Shown here one piece after another: positions 22,627 through 29,572 of a stretch of 29,572 nt of DNA. Both the position numbers and the translations under genes were made by a program. The DNA comes from JAAYBR01 sp033813475 (lineage in GTDB: Bacteria > Hydrogenedentota > Hydrogenedentia > Hydrogenedentales > CAITNO01): NCBI GenBank assembly GCA_033813475.1, contig JAPXRP010000030.1, positions 1-29,572 on the forward strand, read 5' to 3'. The notes beneath the pieces are model-generated. The model worked only from the letters and a program-made list of their open reading frames with translations, was not told where the DNA came from and did not search any database. Numbering within the stretch: position 1 is the first letter of the stretch; each line of letters starts with the position of its first letter.

Positions 22627-23688
22627 ATGCGGTGCGCCGACGCCCCGGAACATCTCCTTGCCCTCGCCCCGAACTGGGTGGGCGACGCCGTCATGTGCAC
22701 CCCCGCCCTGCGCGCGCTCAAGAACGCCTTTCCGCAGGCCCGGCTCACCGTTGCGGGGCGCGCCGCCGTCTGCGCCCTGCTGGAGGGGTTGCCCTGGGTG
22801 GACGCCCTGCACCCCCTGCCCGCCCAGCCCAGGGCGGCGGAACTGTTCCGCCACGCCCGCGCGCTGGCCCCCGCCGCGCGCGACCTGGCCGTGGTGTTTC
22901 CCCACTCTTTCCGCGCCGCCCTGCTGGCGCGCCTGGCCGGGGTCCGGCGCCGCGTCGGGCAGGACCGCAACGGCCGCGGCTTCCTGCTCACGGAGCGCGT
23001 GGCCCCGCACCGGGTGGACGGCCGCATCACCCCGGTCTACATGGCTTTTGAATACCTGGACGTGGCGGAGGCGGCCGGGGGAAAACGGGACGGTCTCGGC
23101 CTGGAACTTGCCGCCCCGGCGGACCTGCGCGCGGAGCTCGCGGAACGGTTCGCTGGAGAGGGCCCCCTGGTGGCGCTCGCGCCCGGCGCGGCCTTCGGCC
23201 CGAGCAAGCAGTGGCCCGCCGACCGGTTCGCCGCCCTGGCGGACCATCTGCATGACCGTTGCGGCGCCCGCTGCGTCCTGCTGACGGGACCCGGCGAGGA
23301 GGAGACCCGCCGGGCGGTGCTGGCCGCCGCGCGGCATCCCCTGTTCGAATGCCCCCGGCAGGGCCTCGACATGCTCAAGGCGGCGGTGTCGCTTTCGGAC
23401 CTGCTGGTCGGCAACGACAGCGGGCCGCGCCATGTCGCCGTGGCCTTCGGAAAACCCGTTGTGTGCGTCATGGGCCCCACCTCCCCCGCCTACACCGACG
23501 GCCCCTGGGAACGGGGCCGCGTGCTGCGGATTGACGTGGACTGCGGCCCCTGCCAGAAGTCCGTGTGCGCCACGGACCACCGCTGCATGACCGGCATCTC
23601 CGTGGCCGCGGTTTCGGAGGCCGCATTGGCGGCCCTGGACCTTCAACCCGCGTGCGGCCGGGCCGCGCGCGACGAGGAGCCCGCATGA
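22627..23688 (+). CDS. waaF: Glycosyltransferase family 9, LPS heptosyltransferase II-like
   Basis: A 353-residue GT9 enzyme; family members transfer heptose from ADP-heptose onto the lipopolysaccharide inner core at the cytoplasmic face of the inner membrane. Seen: 'LALAPNWVGDAVMCTPALRA' near the N-terminus, 'VALAPGAAFGPSKQWP' at the start of the C-terminal domain, 'LLVGNDSGPRHVAVAFGKPV' and 'MGPTSPAYTDGPW', plus the Cys-containing 'CGPCQKSVCATDHRCM' region seen in heptosyltransferase II proteins. This implies an outer membrane with LPS. The upstream ribosome site is weak. Its stop overlaps the next start as ATGA. The exact acceptor is not predictable. Confidence 0.87.
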   Translation: MRCADAPEHLLALAPNWVGDAVMCTPALRALKNAFPQARLTVAGRAAVCALLEGLPWVDALHPLPAQPRAAELFRHARALAPAARDLAVVFPHSFRAALLARLAGVRRRVGQDRNGRGFLLTERVAPHRVDGRITPVYMAFEYLDVAEAAGGKRDGLGLELAAPADLRAELAERFAGEGPLVALAPGAAFGPSKQWPADRFAALADHLHDRCGARCVLLTGPGEEETRRAVLAAARHPLFECPRQGLDMLKAAVSLSDLLVGNDSGPRHVAVAFGKPVVCVMGPTSPAYTDGPWERGRVLRIDVDCGPCQKSVCATDHRCMTGISVAAVSEAALAALDLQPACGRAARDEEPA

Positions 23689-23936
23689 AAGGCATCTATG
23701 TGATCACCATGTGGTCCGGCGGCAAGCCCGCCAAGAAGTGGCAGAGCGAGGGCGCCCCGGAGAGACTGCCCACGGGCACCGGCGTGAGTTTCGTGAGCCT
23801 GGAGACCAAACTCCGCGTGGAGGTCATCGGCAGCATCTCCGTGGAGGAATACGAGTCCGGCCGCGCAGAACTGGAGATGGCGCTGCGAAACGGGGACACC
23901 CCCGGCCCCGGCGCGGAATCGGAGCGGCTGTACTGA
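23685..23936 (+). CDS. Small conserved-looking protein of unknown function
   Basis: An 83-residue soluble protein ('MKGIYVITMWSGGKPAKKWQ...'), not recognised. It appears to be a small beta-rich domain ('LRVEVIGSISVEEYESG') with a polar tail. The ATG overlaps the heptosyltransferase stop as ATGA and has GAGGAG five bases upstream, a very good initiation signal, so it is almost certainly translated and coupled to waaF. No motif suggests a function. Confidence 0.75.
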   Translation: MKGIYVITMWSGGKPAKKWQSEGAPERLPTGTGVSFVSLETKLRVEVIGSISVEEYESGRAELEMALRNGDTPGPGAESERLY

Positions 23937-24052
23937 CGCGGCAACCGGTGACCGGGCGGGGAAGGGAAGTGCGGGCGGCCCGGATGGTACACTACGCGCA
24001 CCACCACTGAAACCGTATCATGATCCGGCGGTGCCGGACGGAAGGCGTGCGC

Positions 24053-25453
24053 ATGGCCAGAAATGTTCGATCGGAGAAATCCCCGAGGCAGGGCAAACCG
24101 GCGGCCCCCCGCAGACCGGGCCGGCCCGCCGCCCCCCGCCCGAAGACTGCGGACGCCAAGCCCTTCCGTGCGGAAAAACCCGCCCGGCCAGGCGCGCCGG
24201 GCAGGCCTTCCTCCCGCCCGAAGACCACAGACGCCAAACCCTTCCGCGCAGACAGGCCAGCCCGGCCGGGCGCACCGGACCGGCCTTCCCCCCGTCCGAA
24301 GGCCTCCGCCTCCAAGCCCTTTCGCGCGGGCAGGCCGTCCCCCCACACAGAGGGCGGCGACGCCGCCCCGCGTCCCCCCCGTCCCGCGCACGCCCCGCGT
24401 CCGCTGCGACCGGGACGTCCCCCGCGTCCGGCGGTGAAGGCCGCGCGCGCCGCGGCTGCGGACCGCGGGCCCGCGGCGAACGTTGTGCATGTGAAGTGGA
24501 CCAAGACCCGGAGCCTCCAGTTGCCCGGCATCGCCGAGGCGAAAGAGTTTTTCCGCCATGAGACGCTGGAGCACGCGGTGGAAAAGCTGCTGGCCGGGCG
24601 CGACCCGCTCCTGCAGCCCGCCCTGCGCAAACTGCTGGGGGACGCGCCGCTGTTCTCCCTCACCCTCGACCTGGCCTGGGAGGAGACGCACCGCTTCTGC
24701 TACCTCGTGACGGCGTCGAACCGGAACCGGGACAAGGGGACGGCGGTCCTGATGCTGGCGCGCAACCACCAGGAGTACGGCGTCGCCCTGCGCGCGGAGT
24801 GCGAGAACGCCCGGGCACTGTACGAGGCGGACCCGAAGCATGTGGCCCCCTTTCTCGGGGCGGGCTTCGTCTACCTGCCCGACCGCTACCGGCGGGCGGA
24901 GATGGGCCGCGAACTGCCCGCGTGGCTGGCCGCGTGGCCGGCCGACGCCGCGCCCATGGCCCCGGGAAACCCCGCCCAGCTCGCGGCGGGCGGCGCGGGC
25001 GGCGTCCGCCTCCTCACGCGGCGGGACACGGACAAAATCCGCGCGGGCATCGTCACCCTGCTGTTCCGCGTGTGGCGGGCGCAGACGGGGAGGTCGCTGA
25101 ACCTCTCCGCCCTGCGGCCGCAGGATTTCCTGGTGGCGCGCGAGGGCGACGCGGGGCTGCGGCCCGTGCTGCTGGGCACGCGCGCCCGGCTCATGGCGCT
25201 GCCCGCCGAGAAGTTCGTGCGGCGGGTGCTTGCCGCCGCGTGGGACTCGCCGTCGGGGCCCTTCGCCCTGGCGCCCTCAGACCCGGTGCTGTTCCTGGAG
25301 GCCGTCACCGCCGCCTGCGGGGAGGAGGAGGGGCGCGCGCTGGTCGCCGGGGCCCTTGCGCCGCCGGCCGGCGGGGGCGCGCCGCGCCAGGTGAAGAACA
25401 CCGCGCTTTCGCGCGACTACGTTGAAAACCTGCGCCAACTCATGCTGAAATGA
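24053..25453 (+). CDS. Unknown protein with repetitive basic N-terminus
   Basis: The 466-residue protein begins with about 135 residues rich in Arg, Pro, Ala and Lys, including a 26-residue unit repeated two and a half times ('RPKTADAKPFRAEKPARPG...'). This tail is surely disordered and strongly positive, suited to binding nucleic acid or an anionic surface. From about residue 140 a folded domain begins ('VVHVKWTKTRSLQLPGIAEA'), with 'TAVLMLARNHQEYGVALRAE', 'VAPFLGAGFVYLPDRYRR' and 'LSALRPQDFLVAREGDAG'. The order of these blocks faintly recalls a degenerate kinase-like fold, a guess only. ATG 24053 is chosen for GGAAGG seven bases upstream rather than ATG 24020, which has none. The 116 bases before it hold only a TACACT (23988-23993) and a 6-bp hairpin (24023-24037). 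Confidence 0.75.
   Translation: MARNVRSEKSPRQGKPAAPRRPGRPAAPRPKTADAKPFRAEKPARPGAPGRPSSRPKTTDAKPFRADRPARPGAPDRPSPRPKASASKPFRAGRPSPHTEGGDAAPRPPRPAHAPRPLRPGRPPRPAVKAARAAAADRGPAANVVHVKWTKTRSLQLPGIAEAKEFFRHETLEHAVEKLLAGRDPLLQPALRKLLGDAPLFSLTLDLAWEETHRFCYLVTASNRNRDKGTAVLMLARNHQEYGVALRAECENARALYEADPKHVAPFLGAGFVYLPDRYRRAEMGRELPAWLAAWPADAAPMAPGNPAQLAAGGAGGVRLLTRRDTDKIRAGIVTLLFRVWRAQTGRSLNLSALRPQDFLVAREGDAGLRPVLLGTRARLMALPAEKFVRRVLAAAWDSPSGPFALAPSDPVLFLEAVTAACGEEEGRALVAGALAPPAGGGAPRQVKNTALSRDYVENLRQLMLK
24137..24325 (+). repeat. 78-bp in-frame tandem repeat, about 2.4 copies
   Basis: Units at 24137-24214 and 24215-24292 and a partial unit from 24293 encode a 26-residue repeat starting RPK and containing KPFRA. 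Copies are similar but not identical at DNA level, so the expansion is not very recent. Confidence 0.8.
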
Positions 25454-25499
25454 CCCACACATTCCCGCCCCCGGGGCGCGCTGTTGGAAGGACACCCGA

Positions 25500-27707
25500 A
25501 TGAGCGCCAGACTTCTTTTTGCGGCCGTTCTGCTGTGCGCGGGCCTCTGCGCCGCCGCGCCGATGCCCGTGTTCCATGTCGCCGTCCACGGCGACGACGC
25601 GTGGTCGGGCACCCTGCCCGAACCGAACGCGGAGGGGACCGACGGCCCCTTCCTGACCCTCGGCCGGGCGCGGAACGCCCTGCGCGCGGCGGGCACGGCG
25701 GAGGGCGGCATGGTCTACGTCCACGCGGGCGCGTATTACCTGACGGAGCCCCTTGTGCTGGAGAAGGAGGATTCGGGCTCCGAGACCTTCCCCGTGGTCT
25801 GGCAGGCCGTGCCGGGGGAGACGGTGCGCATCGTCGGCGGCCGGCCCATAACGGTGTTCACCCCGCACGCGGGCGACATCCTCAAGGCGGACATGACGCC
25901 CTTCGCCCTGCCCAAGGGCGCGCCGCGCCAGCTCTTCTTCAACGGTGGGCGCCAGATCCCCGCGCGCTGGCCGAACAAGGGGGAGGACGACATGCCCGGC
26001 GGCAAGTGGGCCTTCGTCCAGACCCGCGTGGACGCCGCCCCCGAGACCTCCTTTGTGACCGCGTCGGACCGGCCCGCGGGCTGGAAGAGCCTCGCGGGGG
26101 TCGAGGTCTCGATCTGGCCAAACTACAACTGGTGGCAGACCGTCGCCCCGCTCAAGGCCTTCGACGCGGCGACGCGCACGGTGGGGCTGGGCGAGAAGCT
26201 GCCCTACACCATCGAGCCCGGCCGCCGCTTCTTCTTCCAGAACGTGCTGGAGGAGCTGGACGCCCCCGGCGAGTTCTGCCTCGACGACGCGTCGAACACG
26301 CTGTACTTCCTGCCCCCGGCGTCCATGGAGGCCGCCGAGGTGGTTGTGCCCGCCGTGGAAAACCTCGTGCGCATGAAGGGCGCCGCCCATGTGGCGTGGA
26401 TGGGCTTCACGATGGAGGCCTGCACCGCCGAGGCGGTCCGCATCGAGGACTGCGTGTCCGTGCTCGCCGCGCGCTGCGTGATCCGCAACACGGGCGGCTA
26501 CGGCGCCGTGGTCAGCGGCGGCAAACAGTGCAGGGTCGCGGGCTGCGACATTTACGCCACGGGCCGCGGCGGCGTCTCCCTTGACGGCGGGGACCGCAAG
26601 ACCCTCACGCCGGCGTCGCACGAGGCGGTAAACAACCACATCCACCATTTCGGCGCGATCTTCCAGACCTACCAGACCGGCGTGACCGTCGCGGGCGTGG
26701 GCAGCCGCGTCGCCAACAACCTCATCCACGACGCGCCGCACATCGGCATCCTGCTCAACGGCAACGACCACACGATCGAGTACAACGACATCCACCATGT
26801 GTGCCTGGAGGGCAGCGACAACGGCGGGTTCTACATGGGCCGCGACTGGACCCAGCGCGGAAACGTGCTCCGGTTCAACAAGTTCCACGACATTTACGGC
26901 TTCGGCCTCTCCGGGCTCGCCGCGGGCGCCGACGGCAAGTACCACTACGAGGCCCCGCACCAGGCCTGGGGCGTGTACCTCGACGACTGCTCCAGCGGGG
27001 TGACGGTGCAGGCGAACATTTTCTACCGCGTGCCCCTGTGCGGCGTCATGATCGGCGGCGGGCGCGACAACCTGGTGGACAACAACGTCTTCGTGGACTG
27101 CGTGCCCGCGCTCCACATTGACGACCGGTGGGACGCCTACTGCTGGGACCTCATGCGGGAGCGGCTGGAGGCCATGGACTACAAGAACCCGCCGTTCAGC
27201 ACGCGCTACCCCGAGCTGCTGAAGATGGGCGACGACCCGCGCAGGCCCGCGAACAACAGCTTCACGAACAACGTGGTGGCCTACACCCGAGACGACTACC
27301 GCGGCCTCAGCACGGCGAAGCCGGGATCGTCCACGGCGGTCGTCTACAATCTGAGCCCCTACGACCCCGAAACCACCACCTTCGACAACAACCTCATCTT
27401 CCACACCGCAACCCCGCAGGTCGCCGCGCGGTCCTACAAGAAGGACGACGCGGCGGACGTGCCGTGGACGGAGTGGCAGGCGCGCGGGCATGACAAGAAC
27501 AGCCGCCTCGCGGACCCGAAGTTCTTCCGGCCGGAGGAGGACAACTACATGATGCGCCACGACTCCCCGGCCTTCGAGATGGGGATCAGGGACATTCCGG
27601 ACTACCGGATCGGCCTGTACCGGGACGAGTTCCGCGCGTCGTGGCCGCCGCCCGCCCAGGAGCGGCGCGACGGCGGCGACCACCGCGAGTGGGTTGTGGA
27701 GCCGTAA
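25500..27707 (+). CDS. Secreted right-handed parallel beta-helix protein
   Basis: A 735-residue protein with a signal peptide (about 1-20, 'LLFAAVLLCAGLCAAAP'). The N-terminal part 'FHVAVHGDDAWSGTLPEPN' with 'GPFLTLGRARNAL' and 'VYVHAGAYYLTEPLVL' is the usual opening of pectate-lyase-like beta-helix proteins. From about 290 to 560 many N-rich coils follow ('NNHIHHFGAIF', 'NNLIHDAPHIGILLNGNDHT', 'YNDIHHVCLEGSDNGGFYMG'), typical of polysaccharide-acting helices of plant or algal polymers. A closing part with 'FDNNLIFHT' ends before an Arg/Pro-rich tail. The substrate is unknown; the adjoining xylulokinase hints at pentose-containing glycans. ATG has GGAAGG upstream. Confidence 0.87.
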   Translation: MSARLLFAAVLLCAGLCAAAPMPVFHVAVHGDDAWSGTLPEPNAEGTDGPFLTLGRARNALRAAGTAEGGMVYVHAGAYYLTEPLVLEKEDSGSETFPVVWQAVPGETVRIVGGRPITVFTPHAGDILKADMTPFALPKGAPRQLFFNGGRQIPARWPNKGEDDMPGGKWAFVQTRVDAAPETSFVTASDRPAGWKSLAGVEVSIWPNYNWWQTVAPLKAFDAATRTVGLGEKLPYTIEPGRRFFFQNVLEELDAPGEFCLDDASNTLYFLPPASMEAAEVVVPAVENLVRMKGAAHVAWMGFTMEACTAEAVRIEDCVSVLAARCVIRNTGGYGAVVSGGKQCRVAGCDIYATGRGGVSLDGGDRKTLTPASHEAVNNHIHHFGAIFQTYQTGVTVAGVGSRVANNLIHDAPHIGILLNGNDHTIEYNDIHHVCLEGSDNGGFYMGRDWTQRGNVLRFNKFHDIYGFGLSGLAAGADGKYHYEAPHQAWGVYLDDCSSGVTVQANIFYRVPLCGVMIGGGRDNLVDNNVFVDCVPALHIDDRWDAYCWDLMRERLEAMDYKNPPFSTRYPELLKMGDDPRRPANNSFTNNVVAYTRDDYRGLSTAKPGSSTAVVYNLSPYDPETTTFDNNLIFHTATPQVAARSYKKDDAADVPWTEWQARGHDKNSRLADPKFFRPEEDNYMMRHDSPAFEMGIRDIPDYRIGLYRDEFRASWPPPAQERRDGGDHREWVVEP

Positions 27708-27725
27708 CCAGAGGGAGAGCGGAAA

Positions 27726-29249
27726 ATGGGCATCGTCATCGGACTCGACGTCGGCACCAGCGGGACCAAGGCCATCGCCATGGACGAAACCGGACGCCTG
27801 ATGGCGTCCGCGCTCGTGGAATACCCCCTGCACAGCCCCAGGCCGGGCTGGGCGGAGCAGGACCCCGCGGACTGGCGCGCCGCCGCGCTGTCGGCGCTGT
27901 CGCAGCTCGCCGCGCGGGTGAACCCCGCCGACGTCAGGGGCATCGGCCTCACGGGCCAGATGCACGGGTCGGTCTTCCTCGACGCGGAAAACAACGTGCT
28001 GCGCAACGCCCTGCTGTGGTGCGACCAGCGCACGGCCGCCCAGTGCGACGCCATCACGGAGAAGGTCGGCGCGGCGCGCCTGATCGAAATGGTGTCGAAC
28101 CCCGCGCTCACGGGCTTCACGGCCCCGAAGATTCTCTGGCTGCGGGACAACGAGCCGCAGCTCTTTGAGAAAGTGCGCCGCGTGCTCCTGCCCAAGGACT
28201 ACATCCGCTGGGTCCTCACGGGCGAGTACGCCACCGATGTGGCCGACGCCTCGGGCACCCTCCTCTTCGACGTCAAGAACCGGTGCTGGCACCGCGAACT
28301 GCTGTCCCTGCTGGACATTGACCCCGCGCTGCTGCCCGCGTCCTTCGAGGGGCCGGAAGTCACGGGCACCCTCACCGCCGAGGCGGCCGCGCAGACCGGC
28401 CTGCCCGCGGGCATCCCCGTGGTGGCGGGCGGCGGCGACCAGGCCGCCAACGGCGTCGGCTGCGGCATCGTGCGCCGGGGCGTGGTCTCCGCGTCCCTCG
28501 GCACGAGCGGCGTCCTGTTCGCCTTCGCGGACACCGTCAGCACGGACCCGGAGGGCCGGGTGCACACCTTCTGCCACTCCGTGCCGGGCTGCTGGCACAC
28601 CATGGGCGTGGTCCTCAGCGCGGCGGGCTCGCTCCAGTGGTTCCGCAACCAGCTCTGGACCAACGAGTGGGTGCGCGCAAAGGCCGAGGGCCGCGAGGTC
28701 TACGAGGAGATCACCACGGCGGCGGGCACGGCCCCGGCGGGCAGCGAGGGGCTCCTCTTCCTGCCCTACCTCACGGGCGAGCGCACGCCCCACAAGGACC
28801 CCTTCGCCCGCGCGGCGTTCATCGGCCTGTCCCTGCGGCACACGCGGGCGCACATGGCCCGCGCCGTCCTCGAGGGCGTGGCCTACGCCATGAACGACAG
28901 CACGGAGATCATGCGCGGCATGGGCGTCGCGGTGGACGAGGTCCGCTGCTCCGGCGGCGGCGCGCGCAGCGCCCTGTGGCGCCAGATCATGGCCGACGTC
29001 AACGCCGCCCCCATGGTCACCATCAACGTGGACGAGGGCCCCGCCTACGGCGCGGCGATCCTCGCCTCCGTCGCCGCGGGCATGCACGCCCGCGTGGACG
29101 CGGCCTGCGACGCCGTCATCCGCGAGGTGGACCGCGTGTCCCCCGACCCGGCGGCCTCGGCCGGCTACGGCCGCTGGTTCCGCGAGTACCAGGCGGCCTA
29201 CCGCGCCCTCGCCCCCGGTTTCCGGCGCGCCGCCGACATCCTCGGGTGA
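27726..29249 (+). CDS. xylB: Xylulokinase (FGGY carbohydrate kinase)
   Basis: The 507-residue protein phosphorylates D-xylulose to xylulose 5-phosphate, feeding the pentose phosphate pathway. Visible: phosphate-binding 'GLDVGTSGTKAIAMDETG' (6-23), the substrate region 'GLTGQMHGSVFLD' (73-85) with the QMHG of xylulokinases, 'LWCDQRT', 'VAGGGDQAANGVGCGI', 'SLGTSGVLFAF', 'FLPYLTGERTPHKDP' and the C-terminal FGGY-type 'RCSGGGARSALWRQIMADV'. Length is in the usual range of about 480-510. It starts 18 bases after the beta-helix gene with GGGAGAG upstream, so both are probably one transcript. Related substrates (ribulose, other ketoses) cannot be fully excluded. Confidence 0.93.
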   Translation: MGIVIGLDVGTSGTKAIAMDETGRLMASALVEYPLHSPRPGWAEQDPADWRAAALSALSQLAARVNPADVRGIGLTGQMHGSVFLDAENNVLRNALLWCDQRTAAQCDAITEKVGAARLIEMVSNPALTGFTAPKILWLRDNEPQLFEKVRRVLLPKDYIRWVLTGEYATDVADASGTLLFDVKNRCWHRELLSLLDIDPALLPASFEGPEVTGTLTAEAAAQTGLPAGIPVVAGGGDQAANGVGCGIVRRGVVSASLGTSGVLFAFADTVSTDPEGRVHTFCHSVPGCWHTMGVVLSAAGSLQWFRNQLWTNEWVRAKAEGREVYEEITTAAGTAPAGSEGLLFLPYLTGERTPHKDPFARAAFIGLSLRHTRAHMARAVLEGVAYAMNDSTEIMRGMGVAVDEVRCSGGGARSALWRQIMADVNAAPMVTINVDEGPAYGAAILASVAAGMHARVDAACDAVIREVDRVSPDPAASAGYGRWFREYQAAYRALAPGFRRAADILG

Positions 29250-29254
29250 CCGCC

Positions 29255-29572
29255 ATGCCCTTCGAGCATGACGTGGACCTGCGCCGCACGCTGCCGGAGC
29301 TGGACCCCGCCTGCTTCGACGGCGCGGACGCCAGCGACGACGTCGCCGCCGTCGCGCGGCGGGTCGGGCACAGGCCCCTGCGCAAGTACAGCCCGGCGGA
29401 CCTGCTGGCCGTCGTGCGGCTGGGCGTGGCCCCGGCGCACACCGTTCCGCCCGCCGTCGCGCTGCTCGACGCCGACCCCCTGCTGGAGGCGGCGGAGCAT
29501 CCCGGCGACCTGCTCACCGCCGTGCTGGAGCTGGACTCCCGGTTCTGGCTGGAGCGCCACGGGCTGTGGACG
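29255..29572 (+). CDS. CdiI-like immunity-domain protein, partial (runs off the end)
   Basis: The frame is open from ATG 29255 to the window edge (106 codons), so the gene is incomplete here. The part after residue 38 ('RRVGHRPLRKYSPADLLAVV', 'VPPAVALLDADPLLEAAEHP', 'GDLLTAVLELDSRFW') resembles a contact-dependent growth inhibition immunity-protein family, where a short protein carries a 'P.AL..L..DPL.....GDLL.AVL' pattern. It follows xylB by five bases, an unexpected neighbour. No CdiA/CdiB or other toxin is seen in the window. Confidence 0.6.
   Translation, partial: MPFEHDVDLRRTLPELDPACFDGADASDDVAAVARRVGHRPLRKYSPADLLAVVRLGVAPAHTVPPAVALLDADPLLEAAEHPGDLLTAVLELDSRFWLERHGLWT

Noticed and set aside
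25440..29087. 1215-codon open frame on the minus strand
   Set aside because: It lies antisense to the beta-helix and xylulokinase genes, which carry clear family motifs; composition is shadow-like (Val/His/Arg/Gly-rich).
1..29572. CRISPR array, tRNA, rRNA, integrase or prophage genes
   Set aside because: I found no regularly spaced identical repeats, no tRNA-like cloverleaf in the intergenic gaps, and no transposase or integrase motifs in any plausible frame.

Overview
This 29.6 kb window is a GC-rich, gene-dense bacterial chromosome segment. An LPS heptosyltransferase indicates an outer membrane. A DUF1559-type prepilin ending in a DGHV motif, a Tat-exported barrel-like protein and a large beta-helix protein resemble the gene content of Hydrogenedentota, Planctomycetota, Lentisphaerota and related PVC-like lineages. 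I favour a Hydrogenedentes-like organism, but this rests on gene style, not on a database match.

Layout. The left end (1-168) is non-coding and holds hairpin-forming repeat sequence. A Tat-signal protein follows on the minus strand (169-1173). A 368-base gap with a MITE-like inverted repeat precedes a penicillin-acylase-family Ntn hydrolase on the plus strand (1542-4043). From 16727 down to 4056 the minus strand carries a division and cell wall (dcw) operon: mraZ, a STAS-domain gene, rsmH, an ftsL-like gene, a PASTA-bearing ftsI, murE, murF, mraY, murD, ftsW, murG. Genes overlap or are separated by at most 33 bases. A strong sigma70-type promoter with GGG triplets phased at exactly 21 bases (candidate MraZ boxes) precedes mraZ. 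The cluster stops after murG; murC, ddl, ftsQ, ftsA and ftsZ are not in the window.

Upstream of the dcw promoter, a rho-independent terminator closes a three-gene minus-strand operon (19670-17017): ABC ATPase, FtsX/MacB-like permease with a His-rich loop, and a DUF3299-like membrane-anchored protein. This gene set recalls zinc-associated Zrg-type transport loci. A perfect 36-bp palindrome with a Fur/Zur-like core lies in the divergent promoter region between this operon and a DUF6454-like secreted propeller gene.

The right third is all plus strand. It holds a stand-alone prepilin-like gene with its own near-consensus promoter and a hairpin terminator, then a small unknown gene, a waaF-like heptosyltransferase and another small unknown gene, and an unknown protein with a repetitive basic N-terminus. 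A secreted beta-helix protein next to xylulokinase follows, and the window ends in a partial CdiI-like immunity-domain gene.

The points I find most worth following are the roughly 125-residue periplasmic insertion in MraY, the STAS gene with an altered phospho-site embedded in the dcw operon, the 21-bp phased boxes at mraZ, and the palindrome plus His-rich permease suggesting metal-responsive transport.
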